The translations under genes were made by a program, and so were the position numbers. Of a DNA stretch of 64,000 nt, positions 32,825 to 40,577 are shown in pieces. The notes under the pieces are model-generated. The model ran no database searches. It was not told where the DNA came from and saw only the letters and a program-made list of their open reading frames with translations. The DNA comes from Labilithrix luteola (GTDB taxonomy: Bacteria > Myxococcota_A > Polyangia > Polyangiales > Polyangiaceae): positions 8,723,501 to 8,787,500 of the forward strand of contig NZ_CP012333.1 in the NCBI RefSeq assembly GCF_001263205.1. Reading direction: 5' to 3'. The first letter of the stretch is position 1. Each line of letters begins with the position of its first letter.

Positions 32825-34051
32825 TCAGGCAAGAATGGCGAGCTTGAGGTAGCGGCCTTCGGGGAAGGAGGGGAGGGTGGGATGATCGTCGGGCGGCCCG
32901 TAGAACGAGCAGAGCCGCAGGTCATTGTGCCCGAGGGCCGCGTCGTCGAGTGTGTGGAGGAACTCTTCCGCACCGACGTGACTCGAGCACGACGCGGCGA
33001 CGAAGTGTCCGCCCGGCGCGAGCACCTCGACGCAGGCGCGGTGAAGTGCGCGGTATGCGGAGATCGCCTTGGGCTTCGCCTTCTCACTCGGTGCGAAGCT
33101 CGGTGGATCGCTGATCACCACGTCCCACGTGCGCCCTTTGCGCTTGGCGTCGGCGAGCCATGCGAACGCATCGGCTGCGACGAACTCGTGATCTTTCGGC
33201 GCGACGCCTGCGAGCTTGAAGCTCTCCTGCGCGGTCGCGTGCGCTTGCGCGGCGATATCGAGGCTCGTGACCTTGCCGCCTGCGAGCGCTGCACGCAGCG
33301 AGAAGCCTCCCGTATACGAGAACAGGTTGAGGACGCGCGCGCCGAGCCCCGCGTGCAGGCGCCGTGCGACGAGCTCGCCGACGCGGCGGCGATTCTCGCG
33401 CTGATCGAGGAACGCACCGGTCTTCTGACCGCGGATCAGATCGACGACCCAGGGCACACCGTGCTCGAGGACCTGGACCTTCTCGCGTTCGGGGCCGAAC
33501 CGCACATGGATGCGCTTCGCCTCGCTCTTGGTCGAAGCATCGCTGTCCGAGCGCGCCGCGGTGCGCCCCGACTCGCGCTCGAGGAGCGTCGTGATGCCCG
33601 CGTCGCGGAGTACCTTCTCGAGGTCGCGCGTGAGCGTGGGCGCGAGCGCCTTGGCGGCGTCGCCGTCGATCTTGAGGACCGCCACGTCGTCGTAACGATC
33701 GAGCACGAAGCCGGGAACGCGATCGCCTTCGCCGTTCAGCAGGCGATACGCGGTGGTCCGACCATCCGAGAAGAGCACCTTTCGAACGGCGAGGGCGCGT
33801 TCGACACGCGTCCGAAACACGTCGGCGTCGAGGCGAGCGTCGGGGCCGAGCCCCCACACGCGGACGGCGATGGGCGAGTTCGGGTCGAGGATGCCGCAGC
33901 CGAAAGGCTCGCCTTGTTCCGAGACGAGCCGAACAATCGACCCGAGACGCTCGGGGGACGAAGAAAAATGATCGATCGAGGCCCTGTAGAGCCACGGATG
34001 TCCATGGCGAGCCGAATCCATTCCCTGACGGGAAACGATGACGTCGGCCAT
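32825..34051 (-). CDS. RlmI-like class I rRNA methyltransferase with PUA domain
   Basis: 408 aa from the ATG at 34051 with AAGGG just before it; the frame runs on upstream but into low-complexity sequence. N-terminal PUA-like domain (GHPWLYRASI, about 15-90), an EEHD-like linker with LNGEGDRVPGFVLDRY, then a Rossmann domain: VLNLFSYTGGFSLRAA (motif I), SLDIAAQAHATA (motif II) and catalytic DPPSFAPS. In E. coli RlmI makes m5C1962 in 23S rRNA; this homologue lacks an obvious active-site Cys in the DPPS motif, as is usual for the family. Confidence 0.9.
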   Translation of the reverse strand: MADVIVSRQGMDSARHGHPWLYRASIDHFSSSPERLGSIVRLVSEQGEPFGCGILDPNSPIAVRVWGLGPDARLDADVFRTRVERALAVRKVLFSDGRTTAYRLLNGEGDRVPGFVLDRYDDVAVLKIDGDAAKALAPTLTRDLEKVLRDAGITTLLERESGRTAARSDSDASTKSEAKRIHVRFGPEREKVQVLEHGVPWVVDLIRGQKTGAFLDQRENRRRVGELVARRLHAGLGARVLNLFSYTGGFSLRAALAGGKVTSLDIAAQAHATAQESFKLAGVAPKDHEFVAADAFAWLADAKRKGRTWDVVISDPPSFAPSEKAKPKAISAYRALHRACVEVLAPGGHFVAASCSSHVGAEEFLHTLDDAALGHNDLRLCSFYGPPDDHPTLPSFPEGRYLKLAILA

Positions 34052-34483
34052 TCCCTTGAGAGCAGGTCCCGTGGAAACGGTTCGAGCAGTAGGCGGACGA
34101 TGATCGTGGCGGCTTTGCGAGGAGCCCTCGCGATCGACTCGGCGAGCGCCGGGCCTGGCTGGCGTGCCTGGCGTGCTTGGCTTGCCGGCATGCCCAGGAC
34201 GGGCAGGGTGGGCAGGACGGCCGGGATGGCCAGAGTGCGAATGAGAACGGCGAGAACGGGTGGTCACAGGTGGGACCGTGTTTAGCGTGCGGCCCATGTT
34301 GGCGCAACGCGCGCGGAAACCACGATCACGGCGTCGTGCATCCGTTGACGGTGGTGCTCGACAGGAGTCCAATCACGCACCGGAAGGCCTGGCTTCTCGC
34401 CTGACCATGATCGTGCAAGTTTGCGCATGCGGCTTGCAAGGGCCTCGCCCGCACGTTTCATCATTCATTCGAGACGAGGACGC
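34052..34483. other. Intergenic region with Gly/Pro-type low-complexity DNA
   Basis: 432 bp between divergent genes. The stretch around 34145-34225 is built of degenerate ctggcgtgc/ggcagg units that translate as collagen-like Gly-x-y or His/Pro-rich strings on either strand. I see no ribosome site or family, so it is treated as non-coding. Promoters for both flanking genes should lie here; none is clear. Confidence 0.5.
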
Positions 34484-36043
34484 ATGAGGAAGGGTCGGTC
34501 ACAGCGAAAGAGCAGGACGTCGCGTCCGCCGATGACTCGTACCTCGCAGACCGCCGTAGGTCCGCAGGTCGTCATTGGACTGACGGTCCCCTCGTCGGCG
34601 CCCCCGAGTGACGTGTCGATTCCCGCATCCGGGGACCTCCCGGCGGGAGCCTCGCTGCGGGCCGATGGTGTGCCGAAGCTCGAGATCGTCCCCGAGGCGT
34701 TCGAGAGCAACCACGCGATCCCCCTCATGTCGGGCACGTCCAAGGACGAGCCCAGAAACGAGCCCAGAAACGAGCCCAGAAACGAACTTGATGTCGCGCC
34801 CCCCGTCGCGCAGCCGACGGAGCGGGAGGTCGACGTGGCCGCTCCGCAGACGGATCCCGCGCCTCTCTCGGATGATGGCGAAGACTCCGACGAGGAGCCG
34901 CCGATCACCCGTCGCATGTCCGACGAGATGGTGGCGGCGGCGGCCCAGGAGCCCGTGAGCGACGAGGCGCCGAGCGAGCCCGCGGAGGCGAAGGCGGCGA
35001 ACGAAGACCCGCCGACTGCGACGAGCGCAAGCGAGGAGGCCGCGAGGGAGCCCGCCGATGCGAACGTGGCGGACGAAGAAGCGGCTGCCAGCTCAGCCGC
35101 AGAAGCCGCGTCGGCGGAGCCCTCTCCTGCGAGCGCGTCTTCCGACAGCGAGTCCGCCGATGCCAATGGTGCGACGAGCGTGCCCGCGTCCGATGCGCCC
35201 GTGGTCATGGCCGCGACCTCTTCGCGGGAAGAGTCGGGCGTCGACGAGATCAGCATTCCTCCCGTCGGTGATCTGGACGTGGATCCCGACCCGACGGAGC
35301 CGATGGCGGATCGTTTCTTCGCCCAGACGAGTCATCACGCGAGTGACGAACTCGATTGGGAGGAGGGCGAGGCCGGCAAGAAGGCGGCGCGCAAGCGAAC
35401 GCCCGAGGTCGTGCAGCGTCGTGAGCGATTCTCTCGCTACGTGAAGTGGGCGGTGGCCGGTGCCGCCGTCGTCTGTCTCGCCGCCGTCGGACGAACGGCG
35501 ATGACGCCGTCGTCGTCGTCGCGCGCGCCTGTCGTCGCCGCGGTAGTGCCTGCCGTCGAGAAGGCCGCTCCGTCGGCGGTGGAGACAGCGGCACCCGTCG
35601 TTGCTCCCGAGACGGCCGTCAACGCGGCGCCCGCGTCCACCAACGTACCGGCGGACACCGTCAAGGCGGAGACGCCGCCGACCGAAGCACCGTCTGCACC
35701 CGCCACGGCGGAGGTTGCTCAACCTGCTCCCGTCGCCTCGGCGCCTGCTTCCACCGAAGCACCGTCGACGGAGCCGGCGAAGACCAACGAAGCGTCTCCC
35801 GCGAGCGCGGCCGAAGAGAAGAGCGCGGCACGTAAAGCACTCGAGCGAAGCAAGCTTGCTGATGCGATCGCGCACGGCGAGCGCGCGGTCGAGCTCGATC
35901 CTGCGGATGGCGAATCCTGGCTGATTCTCGGTGCCGCGTATCAGGAGAAGGGCAACGTCGTGGACGCGCGGCGTTGCTACACGGCGTGCGCCAAAGAAGG
36001 AAAGCGCGGGCCCATCGGCGAGTGCCGCGCCATGCTTCGGTGA
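34484..36043 (+). CDS. Acidic low-complexity membrane protein with C-terminal TPR
   Basis: 519 aa from the ATG at 34484 (GAGACGAGG upstream). A basic start is followed by about 300 residues rich in Ala, Glu, Ser and Pro, including a small NEPR repeat (three 12-bp DNA units at about 34748-34785). A basic segment, a membrane helix (VKWAVAGAAVVCLAAVG, about residue 320) and an Ala/Pro/Thr-rich periplasmic linker follow. The last 65 residues form a TPR-like unit (KLADAIAHGERAVELDPADG). No family recognised; the architecture resembles other myxobacterial envelope proteins. Confidence 0.7.
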   Translation: MRKGRSQRKSRTSRPPMTRTSQTAVGPQVVIGLTVPSSAPPSDVSIPASGDLPAGASLRADGVPKLEIVPEAFESNHAIPLMSGTSKDEPRNEPRNEPRNELDVAPPVAQPTEREVDVAAPQTDPAPLSDDGEDSDEEPPITRRMSDEMVAAAAQEPVSDEAPSEPAEAKAANEDPPTATSASEEAAREPADANVADEEAAASSAAEAASAEPSPASASSDSESADANGATSVPASDAPVVMAATSSREESGVDEISIPPVGDLDVDPDPTEPMADRFFAQTSHHASDELDWEEGEAGKKAARKRTPEVVQRRERFSRYVKWAVAGAAVVCLAAVGRTAMTPSSSSRAPVVAAVVPAVEKAAPSAVETAAPVVAPETAVNAAPASTNVPADTVKAETPPTEAPSAPATAEVAQPAPVASAPASTEAPSTEPAKTNEASPASAAEEKSAARKALERSKLADAIAHGERAVELDPADGESWLILGAAYQEKGNVVDARRCYTACAKEGKRGPIGECRAMLR

Positions 36044-36106
36044 TTTTTCCGTGCCGGTTTCTTCCTACCGAAAGCGTATCTGCGAGTCATTGTCGCGTCG
36101 CGTCGG

Positions 36107-36135
36107 TTGACACTCTCCGGGTCGGCTACTAGACC
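36107..36135 (+). promoter_or_regulatory. Candidate sigma-70 promoter of prs
   Basis: Perfect -35 TTGACA at 36107-36112, a 17-bp spacer and a weak -10 TAGACC at 36130-36135, lying 48 bp before the prs start. Position and spacing fit; the -10 is a poor match. Confidence 0.45.
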
Positions 36136-36182
36136 ACGCGCGCATTCGGTCCCCTGTTTCTCCCGACTGTGGAGGGATGCGC

Positions 36183-37127
36183 GTGTTCAAGAAGGTCTGC
36201 CTCTTTTCTGGCAATGCCAACCCCGAGCTCGCGCAGGCGATCGCGGCCTACCTCGAGGCTCCCCTCGGTAAGGTCAAGGTCCAGCGCTTCAGCGACGGCG
36301 AGACGTTCTGTGAGATCAACGAGAACGTCCGCGGCGTGGATGCCTTCGTCATCCAGCCGACGTCGAGCCCGGTTAACGATCACGTGATGGAGTTGCTGAT
36401 CATGGCGGACACCCTCCGTCGTGCGTCGGCCTCGACCATCACCGCGGTCATTCCGTACTACGGCTACGCCCGTCAGGATCGGAAGGTCGCGCCCCGTACC
36501 CCCATCACCTCGAAGCTCGTTGCCGATCTCATTCAGGCGTCGGGCGTCGATCGCGTCGTGTCGATCGACCTCCACGCCGGTCAGATCCAGGGCTTCTTCA
36601 ACATCCCGTTCGATCACCTCTACGGCATGCCGATCATGCTGGAGGACTACCTGAAGAAGAACTTCGATTCTTCGGCGGTGGTCGTCTCGCCGGACGCCGG
36701 CGGTGTCGAGCGTGCACGTGCATACTCCAAGCGTCTCAACGCTGGCCTCGCGATCATCGACAAGCGTCGTGAACGCGCGAACGTCAGTGAGGTCATGCAC
36801 CTCATCGGCGACGTGAAGGGCAAGGAGTGCATCATCGTCGACGACATGATCGACACGGCCGGCACGCTCACGGGCGCCGCCAAGGCCCTCATCGATCACG
36901 GTGCGACGAAGGTCGTAGCGTGCGCCACGCACGGCGTTCTCTCCGGTCCGGCGATCCAGCGCATCATGGAGTCGCCGCTCACCGAAGTCGTCGTCTCCGA
37001 CACGATCCCGCTCTCGCCGGCGGCCAAGACCTGCGCGAAGATCAAGCAGGTCAGCATGGCTCGTCTTCTCGGTGAGGCGATCAAGCGAATCCACAGCTCC
37101 GACTCGGTGAGCTCGCTCTTCGCCTGA
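36183..37127 (+). CDS. prs: Ribose-phosphate pyrophosphokinase
   Basis: 314 aa from the GTG at 36183, preferred because GGAGG at 36171 is 7 bp away; an in-frame ATG at 36177 abuts that ribosome site. Makes PRPP from ribose 5-phosphate and ATP for nucleotide, His and Trp synthesis. Signatures: LFSGNANPELA, RFSDGE, PYYGYARQDRK (ATP loop), VSIDLHAGQIQGFF, VVSPDAGG and the PRPP loop IIVDDMIDTAGTL. Of standard family length. Followed by a strong hairpin, then rplY, the usual prs-ctc-pth order. Confidence 0.96.
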   Translation: MFKKVCLFSGNANPELAQAIAAYLEAPLGKVKVQRFSDGETFCEINENVRGVDAFVIQPTSSPVNDHVMELLIMADTLRRASASTITAVIPYYGYARQDRKVAPRTPITSKLVADLIQASGVDRVVSIDLHAGQIQGFFNIPFDHLYGMPIMLEDYLKKNFDSSAVVVSPDAGGVERARAYSKRLNAGLAIIDKRRERANVSEVMHLIGDVKGKECIIVDDMIDTAGTLTGAAKALIDHGATKVVACATHGVLSGPAIQRIMESPLTEVVVSDTIPLSPAAKTCAKIKQVSMARLLGEAIKRIHSSDSVSSLFA

Positions 37128-37138
37128 TCTCAGCCAGC

Positions 37139-37181
37139 GTTCGCGCGGGCGTGCAGGCTTTCGCTTCACCTCCGCGCGAAC
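37139..37181 (+). terminator. Hairpin after prs
   Basis: gttcgcgcgg (37139-37148) pairs perfectly with ccgcgcgaac (37172-37181) across a 23-nt loop, starting 12 bp after the prs stop. A pyrimidine-rich stretch (tgtccctttctctt) follows. Plausible terminator or mRNA-stabilising hairpin. Confidence 0.5.
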
Positions 37182-37353
37182 CCGACTGTCCCTTTCTCTT
37201 CAGGTTGCGAGGCTCGAGCGCAGATTCCGCTACCCCGGAGCCTGCTCCTCTGCTAAGCCTTCGCGCCCCAACGTCCTAGGTGCATCGTTGCCTTGGGCGT
37301 GTCGCACTCTTGTTTCGCTGACTGCAGTTTCGAGGATAACGAGGAGCAACGCC

Positions 37354-38061
37354 ATGTCCGCCGCCATGCACAACGTCACCGCCACCTCCCGCAACCAGCG
37401 CGGAAAGGGCGCCGCGCGCCGTCTTCGTAACGATGGCCAGATCCCCGCGGTCGCGTACGGCAAGGAGCTCGCGGCGACCCCCCTCGCGGTGCAGCCCAAG
37501 GACATCCTCGGCGTCCTCCGCAGCGAGCGCGGCCAGAACACCGTCCTTCAGATGAAGGTCGACGGTGCGAAGGACCTGCTCGTCATGATCAAGACGTACA
37601 CCTATCACCCGGTGTCGCGTGAGCTCGAGCACGTCGACTTCGTCGAGGTGAAGCTCGACCGCCACGTCGACGTCGACATCCCCCTCGTCGCGACCGGCAA
37701 GGCTGCCGGCATCGTGCAGGGCGGCATCCTCCGCCAGGTTTACCGCACGGTGCCCGTGCGCTGCCTCCCGGACCGCATCCCGCTGAAGATCGAAGTCGAC
37801 GTCACCCCGCTCAGCCTGGGCGAGGCGATCCACGCGAAGGAGCTCCCGCTCCCCGAGGGCGTCGAAGTTCGTCTCCCCGCCGAGCAGACGGTCGTTTCGG
37901 TCGTCGCGCCGGAGAAGGATCGCTCGGAAGAGGCTGCGGCTGCGCCGGGTGCGGCTCCCGCGGCGGGTGCAGCTCCTGCTGCCGCTGGTGGCAAGGCCCC
38001 CGCGGCCGCTGGTGGCAAGGCTGCGGCTCCCGCGGCTGCCAAGGACGGGAAGAAGAAGTAG
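37354..38061 (+). CDS. rplY: 50S ribosomal protein L25/general stress protein Ctc
   Basis: 235 aa from the ATG at 37354 with GAGGAG upstream. The N-terminal L25 domain (SRNQRGKGAARRLRNDGQIPAVAYG) binds 5S rRNA; the TL5/Ctc beta domain continues to about 190. The last 45 residues are an Ala/Pro/Gly/Lys low-complexity tail with an internally repeated AAGGKA unit, longer than in most homologues. Lies between prs and pth as in many bacteria. Confidence 0.95.
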   Translation: MSAAMHNVTATSRNQRGKGAARRLRNDGQIPAVAYGKELAATPLAVQPKDILGVLRSERGQNTVLQMKVDGAKDLLVMIKTYTYHPVSRELEHVDFVEVKLDRHVDVDIPLVATGKAAGIVQGGILRQVYRTVPVRCLPDRIPLKIEVDVTPLSLGEAIHAKELPLPEGVEVRLPAEQTVVSVVAPEKDRSEEAAAAPGAAPAAGAAPAAAGGKAPAAAGGKAAAPAAAKDGKKK

Positions 38062-38115
38062 TAACTTTCCGGGGCGTCGCGGTTTCCGAGGACGCCCTCG
38101 AGCGAGTCTTTCTCC

Positions 38116-38802
38116 GTGCACCTCGTCGTCGGACTCGGCAATCCGGGTCGCAAGTACGAGAAAAACCGGCACAACGTCGGCTTCATGGTCGTCGAGCGCC
38201 TCGCGCGCTCGCACGGCCTTGCCGACTTCAAGGAGAAGTTCAGCGGCGTCTGGACGAAGGGCGATCTCTCCATCGGTGGAGATCGCCATCCCGTCGCACT
38301 TCTCGAGCCGGGCACGTTCATGAACCTGTCGGGCGACAGTGTTCAACCGGCGTCGGCCTTCTTGAAGGTGGCGCCCCCGCAAGTCATCGTCGTTCACGAC
38401 GAGCTCGATCTGGCCTGGAAGGACGTGCGCCTGAAGGTCGGAGGAGGGCACGCAGGTCACAACGGCCTGCGAAGCATCATCGGCCGTCTCGGCACGCCGG
38501 AGTTCGTGCGCGTGCGCGTGGGCATTGGCCGTCCGCCGCCGGGATTCCGAGGCGACGTCGCCGACTACGTGCTCCAGGACTTCGACGCGATGGAGAGCGC
38601 AGAGCTCGGTGGTGTCGTCGATCAGGCGTGCGCAGCCGTGGAGAAGGTGATTGCCCTCGGCGCCGCTGCAGCGATGAATGTGCTCAACGGCCCGCCTCCG
38701 CGAAACGCGCCTCCCAAGGACGGCGCGAAGAGCGGCCCGAAGAACGGGAATGGCGGAAAGGGAGGCGGTCCTCCTGCCTCCAAGAACGCCAAGAACGGCT
38801 GA
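38116..38802 (+). CDS. pth: Peptidyl-tRNA hydrolase
   Basis: 228 aa, GTG start at 38116. Releases peptides from peptidyl-tRNA dropped by ribosomes. Signatures: VVGLGNPGRKYEKNRHNVGFM (catalytic His in RHNVG), KPxTFMNLSG-type motif (EPGTFMNLSG), VVHDELDL (catalytic Asp) and GGGHAGHNGLRSI. After about residue 185 comes a Gly/Pro/Asn/Lys-rich tail of about 40 residues not found in typical Pth. Follows rplY by 54 bp. Confidence 0.95.
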   Translation: MHLVVGLGNPGRKYEKNRHNVGFMVVERLARSHGLADFKEKFSGVWTKGDLSIGGDRHPVALLEPGTFMNLSGDSVQPASAFLKVAPPQVIVVHDELDLAWKDVRLKVGGGHAGHNGLRSIIGRLGTPEFVRVRVGIGRPPPGFRGDVADYVLQDFDAMESAELGGVVDQACAAVEKVIALGAAAAMNVLNGPPPRNAPPKDGAKSGPKNGNGGKGGGPPASKNAKNG

Positions 38803-38816
38803 GCGAACGAGAATCG

Positions 38817-38846
38817 AAAACCCGGAGCGCAGAGCGCTTCGGGTTT
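38817..38846 (+). terminator. Rho-independent terminator after pth
   Basis: aaaacccggagcgc pairs with gcgcttcgggtttt with a single mismatch, giving a 14-bp stem around a two-base loop, beginning 15 bp after the pth stop. It has A and T tracts on both sides, so it could act in both directions. Confidence 0.85.
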
Positions 38847-38871
38847 TGCGCTATTTCGAGCATTAAAACCG

Positions 38872-38900
38872 TCGACAAGCGGAAGAAGCGCTGCTACACA
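38872..38900 (+). promoter_or_regulatory. Candidate promoter of rpsF-rpsR-rplI
   Basis: TCGACA (38872-38877), 17-bp spacer, TACACA (38895-38900): one and two-three mismatches from the sigma-70 consensus. It lies just downstream of the pth terminator and about 170 bp before rpsF, leaving a long leader. Confidence 0.45.
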
Positions 38901-38910
38901 GCGCACCCCC

Positions 38911-39027
38911 GTCAATTTTGTCGGGGATGTTCCTTGCTCGTGAGCTCGTCCGAATCTCGAATTTCGAATTTCGAGGCTCGACGGGAGCGCGGGCTCCCCG
39001 AGGCGATGTTCCGGTCTTCTCGACCGG
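38911..39027 (+). promoter_or_regulatory. Structured leader upstream of rpsF
   Basis: Three hairpins can form before rpsF: ccccg...cgggg around a T-rich loop near 38907-38926, gggagc/gctccc at 38983-38998, and ccggtc/gaccgg at 39011-39027, just before the ribosome site (AAGGAG, 39053-39058). In several phyla the S6:S18 complex binds an rpsF leader to control its own operon; whether this leader matches that motif needs a covariance search. Confidence 0.4.
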
Positions 39028-39068
39028 TCAGACAGCGCAACGGGTGATCCAGAAGGAGATACTGCATC

Positions 39069-39635
39069 ATGCCCGAGGCTCAGATCCTCAAGTCGAGAGA
39101 GTACGAGACCATCTACATTCTGCGGTCCGACGTGGACGCGGATACGGCCGACAAGGTCCAGGCGCGCGTCGCCGAGGTTGTCGCCCGTGACAACGGCAAG
39201 CTCGTGAAGGTGGAGGCCTGGGGCCGCCGCAAGCTTGCGTACCCCGTCGCGAAGCAGAAGAAGGGCGTCTACGTCTACGTCAAGTACGTGGGTCGTGGCG
39301 GCCTCGTCGCGGAGCTCGAGCGTAACCTCAAGCTCGCGGAGTCGGTCCTCAAGTTCCAGACCGTGCAGACGAACGACGACGTCGACTTCGCTGCTCTCAC
39401 GGTGGATCCGGAGGAGATCAAGTTCCAGCGTCTCGAGCTCCCGGTCGAGGACGAGAAGGAAGAGTCGCGTGAGCGCGCGCTCGGTCTCGTCGACCTCGGC
39501 GAGGAGCGTCGTCCGCGCCGCGAAGCTGGCGAGGACGAGTTCGCCGAGGCAGGCGAGGGTGGTGAGGCTGCTGAGAGTGCAGCCGAGGAAGCTGCCCCGG
39601 CCAGCACGAAGGAAGGCGAAGACGAGGCCAACTGA
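39069..39635 (+). CDS. rpsF: 30S ribosomal protein S6
   Basis: 188 aa. The S6 domain is clear (YETIYILRSDVD; GRRKLAYPVAKQKKGVYVYVKY; LERNLKLAESVLKFQTV). The C-terminal 70 residues form a long, very acidic Glu/Ala tail, well beyond the usual 95-135 residues of S6. Binds 16S rRNA together with S18, whose gene follows. First gene of the rpsF-rpsR-rplI operon. Confidence 0.95.
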   Translation: MPEAQILKSREYETIYILRSDVDADTADKVQARVAEVVARDNGKLVKVEAWGRRKLAYPVAKQKKGVYVYVKYVGRGGLVAELERNLKLAESVLKFQTVQTNDDVDFAALTVDPEEIKFQRLELPVEDEKEESRERALGLVDLGEERRPRREAGEDEFAEAGEGGEAAESAAEEAAPASTKEGEDEAN

Positions 39636-39700
39636 GCTCCTACGAGCTCGGTGGTTTCGCCCCTTCCTCCCAAGAACTTCGATCCCAGGAGAGATGAATC

Positions 39701-39988
39701 ATGGCGATGATGGATGACGACAAGGATTTCGGCAGGACGCCGGACCTGAACGCGGACGCCCCCGGGCGTCGCCGCGGCGGCAAGAAGCGCGTTTGCAAGT
39801 TCTGCGCGGATAAGACCGTCACGATCGATTACAAGGACCCGCAGGCGCTCAAGTACTTCGTGTCGGAGCGCGGCAAGGTCGTTCCCCGCCGCATCAGCGG
39901 CAACTGTGCGCTTCACCAGCGCAAGGTCACGCTTGCGGTCAAGCGCGCGCGCAACATCGCGCTCTTGCCCTTCACGGTCACGAGCTAG
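39701..39988 (+). CDS. rpsR: 30S ribosomal protein S18
   Basis: 95 aa; ATG 39701 with GGAGAG upstream. Contains the S18 core KRVCKFCADKTVTIDYKD with both Cys, plus GNCALHQRKV, so it is the zinc-type (C+) S18. SERGKVVPRRISG and KRARNIALLPF complete the family pattern. Partner of S6 in the platform of the small subunit. Confidence 0.96.
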   Translation: MAMMDDDKDFGRTPDLNADAPGRRRGGKKRVCKFCADKTVTIDYKDPQALKYFVSERGKVVPRRISGNCALHQRKVTLAVKRARNIALLPFTVTS

Positions 39989-40000
39989 TCGGAGGCGACC

Positions 40001-40456
40001 ATGGCAGCAACCCTTCAAGTAGTCTTGCAGAGCGACGTCGCGAACGTCGGCAAGTCGGGCGAGCTCGTCAAGGTTCGTCCGGGCTTCGCACGCAACTATC
40101 TCATCCCGCGCAGCCTCGCGGTCCCCGCGACCACGGCCGCCGTCAACCGCATCAACCACGAAAAGGCGGTTGCGGTTGCCAAGGCGGATAAGGCCAAGAA
40201 GGAAGCGCAGGGCGTTGCGGAGAAGATCAACGGCCTCAAGCTCACGATGGCTCGCTCCGTCGGCGAGGACGACCGCCTCTTCGGCTCCGTCACCGCCAAG
40301 GAGATCGAGTCCGCGGCGAAGGCCGCCGGCATCGAGATCGACCGCAAGAAGATGCACCTCGCGGAGCCCCTCAAGGCTCTCGGCACCTTCGAGATCCCGG
40401 TCAAGCTCATGACGGACGTGACGGCGACCCTCAAGGTCGAAGTCGTCAAGAAGTAG
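40001..40456 (+). CDS. rplI: 50S ribosomal protein L9
   Basis: 151 aa with GGAGG 4-5 bp before the ATG. N-terminal domain VVLQSDVANVGKSGELVKVRPGFARNYLIP is diagnostic; a long central helix and C-terminal domain (LFGSVTAKEI) follow. Normal length, with no tail extension, unlike its operon partner S6. Last gene before a strong terminator. Confidence 0.97.
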   Translation: MAATLQVVLQSDVANVGKSGELVKVRPGFARNYLIPRSLAVPATTAAVNRINHEKAVAVAKADKAKKEAQGVAEKINGLKLTMARSVGEDDRLFGSVTAKEIESAAKAAGIEIDRKKMHLAEPLKALGTFEIPVKLMTDVTATLKVEVVKK

Positions 40457-40477
40457 TCCGACCTCGGACTCGCAAGG

Positions 40478-40510
40478 AAGGCCACACCTCTTCGGAGGGT
40501 GGCCTTTCTC
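40478..40510 (+). terminator. Rho-independent terminator after rplI
   Basis: aaggccac-a-cctc, loop ttcg, gagg-gtggcctt: a 12-bp stem with one bulged A and a stable TTCG tetraloop, then ttctcgtttt. Begins 21 bp after the rplI stop. Separates the ribosomal operon from the convergent PAS kinase. Confidence 0.9.
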
Positions 40511-40577
40511 GTTTTGTCGCCTCGTTTTGTCGCCTCGGGAGCGTTCGATCGCTTCCAACGCTGCTCGTTGCGTGCCC

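Noticed and set aside
34145..34260. Collagen-like coding stretch on either strand
   Set aside because: Degenerate ctggcgtgc/ggcagg DNA gives Gly-rich strings in several frames; no start, ribosome site or family support.
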